Assembly (NCBI GenBank): GCA_020439995.1
Contig: JAGROY010000026.1
Span: 1 to 43,375, forward strand
Direction of reading: 5' to 3'
DNA: 43,375 nucleotides
DNA from: Verrucomicrobiia bacterium
GTDB lineage: Bacteria > Verrucomicrobiota > Verrucomicrobiia > Verrucomicrobiales > DEV007
The translations under genes and the position numbers were made by a program. Shown in pieces: positions 16,521 through 24,727 of the stretch; position 1 is the first letter of the stretch; every line of letters begins with the position of its first letter. The notes beneath the pieces were generated by a model. It saw only the letters and a list, made by a program, of their open reading frames with translations. It did no database searches and had not been told where the DNA came from.

Positions 16521-16886
16521 TTAAAAAAGGCGAATATCGTCGGATCCTTCCTCAGAGTCTTCGTTGGTTGCGGAGTCGGACGAATCGACTTGGACTGGAA
16601 TGTCTGGAGAGTCAAGAGTGGTATCGTCCGTCTCGTCAAACGCTTTCAGCGTCACCACCCCGTTTTTACGTTCGGAAGCGATGACTTCGACCCGTTTTTG
16701 TGCTGCATCGATACGGTTCTGACACTGAGTTAAGAGGCGCGCCCCTTCCTCGTACTGAATGAGCATTTCCTCCAGCGCCAAGGAATCGGACTCCATCGCC
16801 TCGACGATCGCCTCCACACGCTCCATCGCTTCCTCGAAGGGGATCTCTCCCGCAGCAGCGGAAGACGGGCTCTTTTTCTTTGCCAT
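16521..16886 (-). CDS. xseB: Exodeoxyribonuclease VII small subunit
   Basis: 121-residue protein with the XseB core PFEEAMERVEAIVEAMES followed by LALEEMLIQYEEGARLL and CQNRIDAAQKRVEVI, a two-helix coiled coil that binds the large subunit XseA to make the single-strand DNA exonuclease. The core of about 65 residues is standard; the acidic low-complexity C-terminal extension of about 40 residues (Asp/Ser/Glu rich) is longer than usual. Located just upstream of dxs, as in many bacteria. XseA is not in the window. Confidence 0.9.
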   Translation of the reverse strand: MAKKKSPSSAAAGEIPFEEAMERVEAIVEAMESDSLALEEMLIQYEEGARLLTQCQNRIDAAQKRVEVIASERKNGVVTLKAFDETDDTTLDSPDIPVQVDSSDSATNEDSEEGSDDIRLF

Positions 16887-16932
16887 TGATAACAGGTCAG
16901 CGAGAACTGGCAGAGAACGTGTGAGTTATCAC

Positions 16933-18711
16933 CTAGAGCGCTTCTGTTGAGTAAATGGTCACGGCACCACCACCGACTGCAGTCGGTCGACCGAAGCGGT
17001 TGCGGATGAACGTATCGCCTTTGTTCCAGATGCTCTCAGTTCCATAGAGGATCTCTTCCTTATAAGCACTCCATGGGCCGCTCAGGATCTCCGATCCGAA
17101 TCTGGCGTGTGTGGCGATAGGGGTAAAAATGATGCGCTTGATCGGAGCCTTTCGGTCTTCTGTGATCTTTGCGATTTCCTCAAATTGAGTCTCGGTTTTC
17201 GGCAGCCAGACGCAGACGCGATCGGTGTACCAGGCGATGGCCCAGGGCGCATCGGAGGCGATGATGCCCGTTTCTTTGTCCACCTTCTTCACCGCGGCGT
17301 ACAGGATGTCTGGATAGTAGGGGTAATTGCGTTTCAGCTGGCTTTCGCTGCCGACTCTAATGCCGGCCTGAATGGCCCATGGTAGCGTGAATAGCAGTGG
17401 CGCTGCACTGATCAGTACCGCCATGATCAGGTGGCCGTTGCGGATCATCGGGATCTGCACTGGCAGGCTCAGGCGTGCCCAGAGCACGGATAGGAATGCG
17501 AGGCCGTAACCAGTCATCAGCGGGATGAACAAGATGTTCAGCTGATTGGAATCGTAGAGGCCATCCTCGATGCCGAACAGCGACATGCCGATGGCCGCGA
17601 ACATCCACATGAGTAAAATACACCATCGGAAATGGGCGATTTCTGGTCGCTTGAACGGATGCAGGAGCGAGAGAAAGAACAGTGGTGCTGCGACAATGGC
17701 ACCCAGATAATCGTAAATCTTGTTGAGTTGAGGCAGCGTGTTGACCACTACTTTCCGCAAGAATCCATCGAAGACTGGCGGATCCTCATTGGGATTGTAA
17801 TTGCGCATGATTGTTCCTTCGGACTCGCCACCCATCCCGGCGTAGAACATGTAGGTGCCGGAACCAGCAATCGACCCAGAAAGCTTGGCATTGCGCACTC
17901 CCCACATGCTGACGATTACCAGAAAGATACCGAACATGATGGCCGGCATCACCCCGCGGGGCTTAAAGTAAATCGCGGAGAAAATGAGCAGGCCCACGAA
18001 CACCCAGATTGTAATCCAGTGCGCCAGCGCCAGCAGTCCGAAGAATCCGCCCGTGAGCGCAATCCACAGGTAGACCGGTTTCCCGGCGTTGTGGTTTTCG
18101 ATCGCCTTGTAGAAAAAGTACATCGCGAACGAGAACAGGAAGAGCATCAGCATTTGGGGCAGTCCCGTCTGCGAGAACTTCCACAGCGTCTCGCACAACA
18201 ACATCAACAGTGCAGTGACTCCTCCAATCTTCTGATCAAAAATACGTGAAATCAGCAGATAAGACACACCGATGGAACAGAGCAGCAGCACCATCGATCC
18301 CGCCGCGATCACCTGGTCCAGGATATAAATCGTCGACTCACCGTCATATTCGAAGCTGCTGCTGAATGGTTTCAGCAATAACGAGTTCAAGAGCGGGTTG
18401 AGAGGGGCGTGATAAATGTCCTGAAACTTCAGCAGGGATACACCGCGCTGCTCGCCTGGTTCCACCGGATTAGCCAGCTCCACCTGTTTAAGCGAAAGCG
18501 GTCGAATGAACTTCGTATTGAAATTGTTCCCCCTGGCGATCTCCCTGGCGATCTGTGCCTGATCCATTCCCTCCGGTGTATTCAGACCGCGAAAGTCCAG
18601 TGCCAGATAGAAGAAGGTAAGACCAATGAGCAAAACCAGGAACAACGCCCTGCGGATCATCATTGCTGCGCTGAGGTCCTCCTGATTGCTGATAGTGACG
18701 TCCTGTGCCAT
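16933..18711 (-). CDS. GT-C type membrane glycosyltransferase (GT39/PMT-like)
   Basis: 592 residues with around 11 membrane segments. The first extracytoplasmic loop contains NTPEGMDQAQIAREIARG, the position where GT39/ArnT-like enzymes carry the catalytic Asp/Glu followed by Ala-x-Ile-Ala-R. Further family-like parts are YHAPLNPLLNSLLLKPF and the C-terminal soluble domain beginning near SDAPWAIAWYTDRVCVWLP, typical of lipid-linked sugar transferases. It probably moves a sugar from a polyprenyl phosphate donor to a protein or glycolipid on the outer face of the inner membrane; donor and acceptor are unknown. It lies 46 bases upstream of xseB on the same strand and may be in the same operon as xseB-dxs, which would supply isoprenoid precursors (suggestive only). 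Confidence 0.75.
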   Translation of the reverse strand: MAQDVTISNQEDLSAAMMIRRALFLVLLIGLTFFYLALDFRGLNTPEGMDQAQIAREIARGNNFNTKFIRPLSLKQVELANPVEPGEQRGVSLLKFQDIYHAPLNPLLNSLLLKPFSSSFEYDGESTIYILDQVIAAGSMVLLLCSIGVSYLLISRIFDQKIGGVTALLMLLCETLWKFSQTGLPQMLMLFLFSFAMYFFYKAIENHNAGKPVYLWIALTGGFFGLLALAHWITIWVFVGLLIFSAIYFKPRGVMPAIMFGIFLVIVSMWGVRNAKLSGSIAGSGTYMFYAGMGGESEGTIMRNYNPNEDPPVFDGFLRKVVVNTLPQLNKIYDYLGAIVAAPLFFLSLLHPFKRPEIAHFRWCILLMWMFAAIGMSLFGIEDGLYDSNQLNILFIPLMTGYGLAFLSVLWARLSLPVQIPMIRNGHLIMAVLISAAPLLFTLPWAIQAGIRVGSESQLKRNYPYYPDILYAAVKKVDKETGIIASDAPWAIAWYTDRVCVWLPKTETQFEEIAKITEDRKAPIKRIIFTPIATHARFGSEILSGPWSAYKEEILYGTESIWNKGDTFIRNRFGRPTAVGGGAVTIYSTEAL

Positions 18712-18763
18712 AGAAATCTGGGTGTTTTAGGATACTTCGTTGGTTTAGAAAAACGTTAAGTTG

Positions 18764-18787
18764 GTCAGCATGGAGGGCCATGCTGAC
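18764..18787 (-). terminator. Terminator-like hairpin after the response regulator gene
   Basis: GTCAGCATGG and CCATGCTGAC form a perfect 10-bp stem with a four-base loop between the end of the NtrC-like gene and the start of the glycosyltransferase gene, both on the minus strand. Downstream on that strand a GTTTTT run follows only after about 10 bases, so it may stop transcription or shape a leader. Confidence 0.45.
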
Positions 18788-18823
18788 GAATCAGCGTCCT
18801 GTGGAGAATTGCCCTGCGCCGGG

Positions 18824-20242
18824 TCATCCTTTGGCCTGCAGCTTTCGCTGCAACGTCCTTCGGCTGATGCCCAGCAGCTTGGCTGCTTCTGTTCGGTTGC
18901 CGTCCGTGCGCTCTAACGCACGGGCCATGAGAGTGGCTTCCATTGCGGCCAAGTTCAAGTCATCATTCGCTAAATCAGTCGAAGTAAGGATGCCGTGTCC
19001 AGAAGGTGAACCGGGCACCGTAGACGCACCGACAGGTCTCGCAGAAATGGGAATGGACTCGTGAGAGTCACGGATGCTCTGGGGCAGATGGCGCAGGGTG
19101 ATCTTTGCGGCATTGCTCATCACTACCCCGTGTTCGATGGCTGTGCGCAGTTCGCGCACATTTCCCGGCCAGGGATATTGAATCAGCTTCTGCAGGGCGT
19201 CTGGCGACAGCTCCTTCACCGGCTTGCCATTTTCCTCTGCCAGCTCCTTTAGAAACGTATCCGCCAGCAGGACGACATCCTCTTTGCGTTCCCGTAGGGG
19301 GGGCATCACGATCTTCACTACATTCAAACGATAGTAGAGATCCTCGCGGAATTTTCCGTCTGCCACCATCTGCTCCAGGTGCCGGTTGGTCGCTGCCAGC
19401 ACGCGCACATCCACCGGAATCACCGCATTGCCGCCCACCCGTTGAATTTTTCGCTCACCCAGTGCCCGCAGCAGTTTCACCTGCGTGTTCAGGTCGATCT
19501 CACCCAGTTCATCCAGAAATAGCGTTCCGCCGTCCGCTTCCTCAAACCGCCCGATCCGCTGCCGCCGGGCATCCGTGAATGCCCCCTTCTCGTGTCCGAA
19601 CAACTCACTCTCCAATAACTGAGGCGGCAGTCCCGCGCAGTGCACACTCACCAGCTTTGCCTTCGGTCGGCCGCTCAAGTTATGCAGCGCGTGCGCCACC
19701 AGTTCCTTGCCCGTTCCAGTTTCCCCTTCGATCAAAACCGTCGCCCGTGTAGGTGCCACCTGCTCGATGGTTTCAAACACCCGCGCCAGCACCGCCGACT
19801 TTCCTACGATCCTTTCCAGCGAGAACTTCTTCTCCACCTGCTTCTTCAGCGAGACATTCTCATGTTCGATCGATCGGCTCTTCAACGCCCGCTTGATCAG
19901 AATCTCCAGCGCATCAATGTTCAGAGGCTTCGTTACAAAATCGTAGGCACCCCGTTTCATTGCCTCCACCGCCGTGTCCACCGAGCCATAAGCGGTCATC
20001 ATAATACAGATCGGCGGCTGGCCCATTTGCAGGGCTTCGTCGATCACCTCCATCCCATTGTCCGCGCCCAGCCGAAGGTCCGTGATCAGCACATCCACAT
20101 GCTCATGCTTGAGCAGCTCCAGCGCCTCTGCCTTATCACTGGCCACATAGACATCAAATTCGTCCTCAAAAGACAGCCGCAAGCCATCCCGAGTGTTCTT
20201 TTCATCATCTACGATCAGTAACGTGACATCGAGCATCCTCAC
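18824..20242 (-). CDS. NtrC-family sigma-54-dependent response regulator
   Basis: 472 residues. Receiver domain 6-120: Asp12/Asp13, phospho-acceptor Asp55 (VLITDLRLG), Thr83 and Lys105. Sigma-54 AAA+ domain about 145-375: Walker A GETGTGKE (173-180), Walker [11 protein letters not shown], arginine-finger region [12 protein letters not shown], and [10 protein letters not shown]-terminal Fis-type helix-turn-helix from about 440: [20 protein letters not shown]. Notable change: the loop that contacts sigma-54 reads GAFTDA (220-225) rather than GAFTGA. No histidine kinase is adjacent, so it is an orphan here. GTG 20242 or ATG 20236 may be the start. It should activate sigma-54 promoters in response to phosphorylation; targets unknown. 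Confidence 0.9.
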   Translation of the reverse strand: MRMLDVTLLIVDDEKNTRDGLRLSFEDEFDVYVASDKAEALELLKHEHVDVLITDLRLGADNGMEVIDEALQMGQPPICIMMTAYGSVDTAVEAMKRGAYDFVTKPLNIDALEILIKRALKSRSIEHENVSLKKQVEKKFSLERIVGKSAVLARVFETIEQVAPTRATVLIEGETGTGKELVAHALHNLSGRPKAKLVSVHCAGLPPQLLESELFGHEKGAFTDARRQRIGRFEEADGGTLFLDELGEIDLNTQVKLLRALGERKIQRVGGNAVIPVDVRVLAATNRHLEQMVADGKFREDLYYRLNVVKIVMPPLRERKEDVVLLADTFLKELAEENGKPVKELSPDALQKLIQYPWPGNVRELRTAIEHGVVMSNAAKITLRHLPQSIRDSHESIPISARPVGASTVPGSPSGHGILTSTDLANDDLNLAAMEATLMARALERTDGNRTEAAKLLGISRRTLQRKLQAKG

Positions 20243-20478
20243 AATGAAGCCCCGGAACCACCATTCTGCATCCTGAAATCGGCACGTGTTGGCGGGATCA
20301 ACGGTAGCAGCTCAGCCGTTCTTCTTGTCGAGTGACGGATGGACACAAACGACGACGGCAACTCCTGGGTGGCGCAGGTGTCAGTTGATCGTCGTGTGCC
20401 AGTCGATTGTATCTTCGCAAGACTGGCCAACTGCGAGTGATTGGAAACTTCTAGATCCGATGGTGCAATGAAACGGAG

Positions 20479-21702
20479 CTAGAATCGCTCGCCAAGCTTG
20501 CGCACGATCTCTTCGTCTGACCAACCGAAATGCTCGCGAATCCAAGGCTCGGCGAGCCAGGGTTCGATCCTGCGCCAGTGGTAAGCGAGTCTGTGAGTCG
20601 CCAGGTTTCGTTCCATGGGGTCGTCGATGGCTGCGGCAATCTCCAGCGCGGCGGCCATATCTTCTTCGCCGAGTTTGACAGCGTAGCGGCCGAGCAGGGC
20701 AGGAGGGGAATCGGATTCAGTGAGCCACTTGGCCACTGCTGCGGAGTCTACTTCCATCCAATTCCCGAGGTGCTCCCAGAGAGCTTCAGGGGCATTCACC
20801 TTCAGCCAGTCGTAGAGCCGTGGCATGTCGAACGCGACATCGACCGAGAACAACTCGATTCCTCTATGCTGCGAGAAGAGGCATCGGATAATGTCATCGC
20901 GAGCCTTGCCCGTGGGCAGCGATTCTGTCCAGGCGAGGATGCCATCGAGATCGTCGGCCATCCATTGGTTCACCAGGGGAGTCAATACGTTGGTGTTGGG
21001 GTCGGGAATGGTGAGCAGCCGCTGCATGGGTCCCGGCCAGTCCCCGGTGTGCCTGGCTTCATTGACGATCGGGCTGATGGGGGCAATGTGCTCGCCGCTA
21101 TACACATACGAGCCGCTTAACATTTGGGTGATCTTTTCTGCGCCGTGCAGAGCTCTCCAGGCAGAGCTGAGTTCCCGTGCGGTTGGGCGATGTTCGGCCC
21201 GCACTGCCACGTGGGCATCCCTGAAGCTTCTGGACAGGATGGTGCCGGAGGACTGGATCCAATCGCCGCAGGCATCGGCATCTCGTGATGCCCATTTCAG
21301 CAGGAGGCCAGTTACCAATGGTTCGCGTTGATCGGGGGCCAGCGTTTCTGCGAATGTAAGGGCCGCATCGTGATCGAGTTCACTGAGTCGGTCGAACAGA
21401 TACGAGCCGCTGTCACGATTCGCTTGGTCGAGGCCTGCTGCTTTGAGAAGATACAAGGTTCTTTCGCTGTCCAAGGTTTCAAGAAAGGCGATACGATCGG
21501 CAAGCTCTCCCGTCTGGGCAGCGTGCCACTGGGCCAGTAGCTGCGGGAAATCAGGGGCAACAGGTGGCGGCACTTTTGGCGAGACCATTTCCCTGGAATC
21601 TCCAGCCAGAGAGCCTCTTGACTGGAATTGCCCCGCAGCCCACTGAAACACTCCAAAGCCAACGATGGCTCCGACTGCCAGCGATATCACTTTGCGAATC
21701 AC
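20479..21702 (-). CDS. Membrane-anchored protein coupled to the sigma-factor fusion gene
   Basis: 407 residues starting with GTG 21702, which overlaps the upstream stop codon (GTGA). An N-terminal membrane segment (about 5-25) is followed by a Pro-rich linker and a helical domain of loosely repeated units containing W and R/D patterns such as LLLKWASRDADACGDWI and LVNQWMADDLDGILAWTESLP. The same kind of W-x-x-x-D-x-D/G units occur in the outer domain of the neighbouring fusion protein. Such genes follow ECF sigma fusions in Verrucomicrobia; their role is not established. Likely lies in the periplasm, attached to the inner membrane, and may sense or relay a signal to the fusion partner (inference from coupling). 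Confidence 0.65.
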   Translation of the reverse strand: MIRKVISLAVGAIVGFGVFQWAAGQFQSRGSLAGDSREMVSPKVPPPVAPDFPQLLAQWHAAQTGELADRIAFLETLDSERTLYLLKAAGLDQANRDSGSYLFDRLSELDHDAALTFAETLAPDQREPLVTGLLLKWASRDADACGDWIQSSGTILSRSFRDAHVAVRAEHRPTARELSSAWRALHGAEKITQMLSGSYVYSGEHIAPISPIVNEARHTGDWPGPMQRLLTIPDPNTNVLTPLVNQWMADDLDGILAWTESLPTGKARDDIIRCLFSQHRGIELFSVDVAFDMPRLYDWLKVNAPEALWEHLGNWMEVDSAAVAKWLTESDSPPALLGRYAVKLGEEDMAAALEIAAAIDDPMERNLATHRLAYHWRRIEPWLAEPWIREHFGWSDEEIVRKLGERF

Positions 21703-23765
21703 TCAGTCACCTCCCCGAGATCGTAGGCTTGCAGAAATTCAGCGATCGAGCCGGGTTTGGTAGAGTCGTTTCCTTGGTAGCGTTCGATGACCACGCTTTG
21801 GTAAAGCTCGGGATCCAGCCTGCGCCACGCTTTGAGAAGCCGGGCAGCCTGAGCCTTCCACTCATCGGCGGAAGCCAGTGGGCCGGATCGCTGGGCGGCC
21901 TCCTCTTCCGTGGGCAGAGAGGAAATGATGGCCCCCATTGCGGTTGGAAAAGGGTGAAAGTGATTGGCAAGAATCCAGTCTGCCGCCGCCTTCGGATCGT
22001 AGCGCAGCCATCGCCATGTGAGATCTTTGAACGCTTTGGAGCGGCTGATGTTAGACAAGTGGGGATCGATGCTGAGCATCCAGTCAGCGTGGTTGCTGAA
22101 CTCGTTCAGGGGAATGGCAGCCGGATCGACCTCGTCCGTCAGGCGGGGAAAGTTGAGCGCCCACGCCAGCTCGGCCCGCTCCATGTGGCTGGGTCTGGCT
22201 TTGATCCATTCCAGCACTGGGGGCCTTAGGGCGGGAGGGCATTCGTAGACCATTTGCCTCCGCAAGTTGCGCCGGTCGCCAGGTGAGCGAAAGCGCATTG
22301 CAGCTTCCATGTAAGCTACAAAGTCGTCGTAGGTTTTGACCTCCCGGCGTAGGGTTCCCATACCCGTGTTGGATTGAAGCGCAACCATCATCTCCATGGC
22401 AGGCCCGAGTCCAGCATGCTCAACCAGTCGCTCGCGCAGGCCACTGATCGCGCTCTTTGTGAGATCTATCATGTCGTCTTTCACCAGAAGTGATCCGTCT
22501 TCAATCCCAGCCAGCGTCCATTTCCAGGCCGCATCCCAGTCCCGATCTGCCCATTGCTGGAGCAACGTATAGATAGCTGTGTCCCAATGAGAGCGCTCAA
22601 GATACAACGGGGCTCCTAACCCGGTGTTCCGAAGCACCCAGGCAAGGGCAGCCTCCGGTTCATCCTTCCCCCAATGCTGAATAGTGCGGTACCTCCAGTT
22701 GAAACCGATCTTATCCGCCCGGCGCATTGTGGTCACCGGCCAGGTCTGATCCATCAGTGCAAAAGCACGGCCTGCCTGTGCCTCCGGAATGCGACCGAAC
22801 AGGACGCTGCAACGGGCGCGGTCCAGTGATGTCGGCGGTTGAGCGAGGAGTTTGCCCAGCGCGTCGATGATTTCCTCCAGCGATTGAGGCTCCTGAATCG
22901 CTGGCGGTTGGGTCGTCGCTGAAGTTTCTGTTGCGACGGCCGTCTCGCCGGATACCTGGGTCGAAACTGTGGGAGCTGCGGCCACTTCCCGGCTATTTCC
23001 AAGCATCGGCAGCGCGCTGCCAATGAATGCGATGGCCGCTGCGGTAAGTGCGTATTGCGGCAGCAACCCGTGGCGGAACCACCATGCGGCCAGGCCACCA
23101 TGGGAAAGGTTCAGCAGCGCGGTCGCGGAGATTTTTTCGCCCAAGGCGGATGGGATCACTGCGGCGTCGACGCGGTCGGACAGCAGCGATCCTAACATTG
23201 GCAGGGCAGCCGTCATGCCGCACTTCGGCAGCACGGAGCGCAGTTTTGCCAGTGCGCGCTCCACCCGCTTCTGAGCAGCATCTTCGCTGATACCAAGTGC
23301 CACGCCAACTTCTCTCAGTGGACGGTTTTCATAGAAGCGCAGGATGATTGCCTGCCGGTCACCAGTGCGCAGTTGTGCGATCGATTCATCGATCACGGGC
23401 TTGAGTTCGGCCCAGGCAGTGGAATCGGGTATACGATCGATTTCCTTGAGATCGGCAGCCAGTTGTTCACGTTTTTTGCGTCGCCGCTCCGACTTCAGGA
23501 GATCGCCAGTGGTCAACATTGCCGCGCGGTGCAGCCACGCTCCGATGCGTTCATCCGCGCGCAGCGACGGCGTGCGCACTGCAAAATCTGTGAACACCAG
23601 CTGAGACACATCCTCTGCCAGCGCTGGATCACCACAGCGACGAAGCGCGGCGCCGTAGACGACGGGCAGGTAGCGGTCGACAAGAGCGCGGAATGCCTCA
23701 GGGGAGGCATTCCGCGAAAATTCCTGCATCAACGCGGTGGTGGATTTTTCAGTCGGTACGTCCAT
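21699..23765 (-). CDS. ECF sigma factor fused to a transmembrane segment and an outer helical domain
   Basis: 688 residues. Residues 1-180 are a sigma-70 ECF factor: region 2 FRALVDRYLPVVYGAALRRC and AEDVSQLVF, region 4 ILRFYENRPLREVGVALGIS with the following AQKRVERALAKLR. A hydrophobic segment at about 235-256 (TAAAIAFIGSALPML) is followed by an Ala/Thr/Pro-rich linker and a helical domain to the end with repeated W patterns (WADRDWDAAWKWTLAGI). The sigma part faces the cytoplasm and the rest the periplasm. Release of the sigma domain, perhaps by proteolysis, would be needed for it to act freely (inference). The next gene is translationally coupled. Confidence 0.8.
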   Translation of the reverse strand: MDVPTEKSTTALMQEFSRNASPEAFRALVDRYLPVVYGAALRRCGDPALAEDVSQLVFTDFAVRTPSLRADERIGAWLHRAAMLTTGDLLKSERRRKKREQLAADLKEIDRIPDSTAWAELKPVIDESIAQLRTGDRQAIILRFYENRPLREVGVALGISEDAAQKRVERALAKLRSVLPKCGMTAALPMLGSLLSDRVDAAVIPSALGEKISATALLNLSHGGLAAWWFRHGLLPQYALTAAAIAFIGSALPMLGNSREVAAAPTVSTQVSGETAVATETSATTQPPAIQEPQSLEEIIDALGKLLAQPPTSLDRARCSVLFGRIPEAQAGRAFALMDQTWPVTTMRRADKIGFNWRYRTIQHWGKDEPEAALAWVLRNTGLGAPLYLERSHWDTAIYTLLQQWADRDWDAAWKWTLAGIEDGSLLVKDDMIDLTKSAISGLRERLVEHAGLGPAMEMMVALQSNTGMGTLRREVKTYDDFVAYMEAAMRFRSPGDRRNLRRQMVYECPPALRPPVLEWIKARPSHMERAELAWALNFPRLTDEVDPAAIPLNEFSNHADWMLSIDPHLSNISRSKAFKDLTWRWLRYDPKAAADWILANHFHPFPTAMGAIISSLPTEEEAAQRSGPLASADEWKAQAARLLKAWRRLDPELYQSVVIERYQGNDSTKPGSIAEFLQAYDLGEVTE

Positions 23766-23857
23766 CTCTCATCAAGTATAAGGACACCGAACGCAAAAAT
23801 CCGACAAAGATTCGCGCCGCAGAGCGTCACGGGCGCAATCGGCCTTCGTTTGCCGAT

Positions 23858-24148
23858 TCAGTAGCAGTAGGATCTTCCTCGACGGTCGTAATAGTAACGC
23901 CGCTGAGGATGGCTGTAGCCACGGTAGTAGGAATCGGGTCGGCGGTAGTGGCGGTGATTGTGCGAGTCTGCCAGAGCATAGCCAAGGGCACCGGCGGCGA
24001 CAGCTCCAGCTACGGCGACACCGGGATCGACGGATTGATGCGAGTAGCCGTAGGCGTCGTAGTAGGTGGTGCAGCTGCTGCCAGTGATGGCGAACATGGT
24101 GAGGCCTGCAGCAGCAACAACGGAACGGGAAAGTTTGTGCATAGTCAT
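23858..24148 (-). CDS. Small lipoprotein with glycine-zipper-like segment
   Basis: 96 residues. Signal sequence from MTMHKLSRS with a hydrophobic stretch and lipobox ITGSSC (Cys26), so lipid-anchored. A hydrophobic Ala/Gly segment (AVAGAVAAGALGYALA) resembles a glycine zipper, and the C-terminal third is rich in Tyr, Arg and His. Such small proteins sit in the outer membrane of Gram-negative bacteria; the function is unknown. It is upstream of the sigma-fusion gene on the same strand, 92 bases away. Confidence 0.7.
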   Translation of the reverse strand: MTMHKLSRSVVAAAGLTMFAITGSSCTTYYDAYGYSHQSVDPGVAVAGAVAAGALGYALADSHNHRHYRRPDSYYRGYSHPQRRYYYDRRGRSYCY

Positions 24149-24286
24149 GTTGTTTCGACCAGAGTGGGTGCCAGATTATTCAAATCCGGCGATGTAAATT
24201 CTCCAGTTATTCACCGCTCGGCAGCAGGGATCTCTCCGATGCATCTTGACATTCTGCCCGCAGGGTTCTACCGCCCGGTCAGCCTT

Positions 24287-24607
24287 ATGACGAATCATCC
24301 AGACCAAACTGCCCCAGTATCCAGAGAGACTAGCGAGCGAGATCTCGGTGTGCAGCCACTGGACGGACTCATGACGCGGCTGGAGATTGACAATCATGCG
24401 CTGGTTGCCAGCTCGACTGAACATTTGACCCACAAGATGGTGGCGCGCGGTCGCAAAGGGCGTCGGCTGACATTGAACATTCAGGACAAGATCTGCAATG
24501 CGGTGAATGCGGTGCTGAAGGGCAAGGAGCTTGAGCCGGTGGCGGCGAAGGATCTATTCAACTATCGCCATCCAGCCAGAGAGCGGGCTGCGAAGAGCCA
24601 GGCGTGA
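24287..24607 (+). CDS. Small conserved cytoplasmic protein of unknown function
   Basis: 106 residues from ATG 24287; ATG 24239 is an alternative start preceded by AGGGA at a good distance. Coding character is clear in LMTRLEIDNHALVASSTEHL then THKMVARGRKGRRLTLNIQDKI and ending FNYRHP, a pattern I associate with small proteins conserved in Verrucomicrobia. It is highly charged, helix-rich and without membrane segments. A much longer frame runs upstream but it is antisense to the lipoprotein gene and not coding. Function unknown. The basic KMVARGRKGRR patch might bind nucleic acid, which is speculation. Confidence 0.55.
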   Translation: MTNHPDQTAPVSRETSERDLGVQPLDGLMTRLEIDNHALVASSTEHLTHKMVARGRKGRRLTLNIQDKICNAVNAVLKGKELEPVAAKDLFNYRHPARERAAKSQA

Positions 24608-24727
24608 CCTGGAGAATATCAGGGGTTTTGCACGCGATGGTCGACGTAGTGGAGAGCGTCGACATTCTGCCCCCTTGCTTTCGGATTGATTGACGGGGGA
24701 CGGGAGTCGTTCCATGCTGCCGCCGCC

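Noticed and set aside
20243..20478. Small gene or RNA in the gap before the response regulator
   Set aside because: Open frames have no coding character and no stable fold was recognised; it is probably promoter DNA.
23693..24286. Long plus-strand open frame upstream of the small conserved gene
   Set aside because: It is antisense to the lipoprotein gene and the sigma-fusion start and is low-complexity (Val/Gly/Ser); only its last 106-122 codons look coding.
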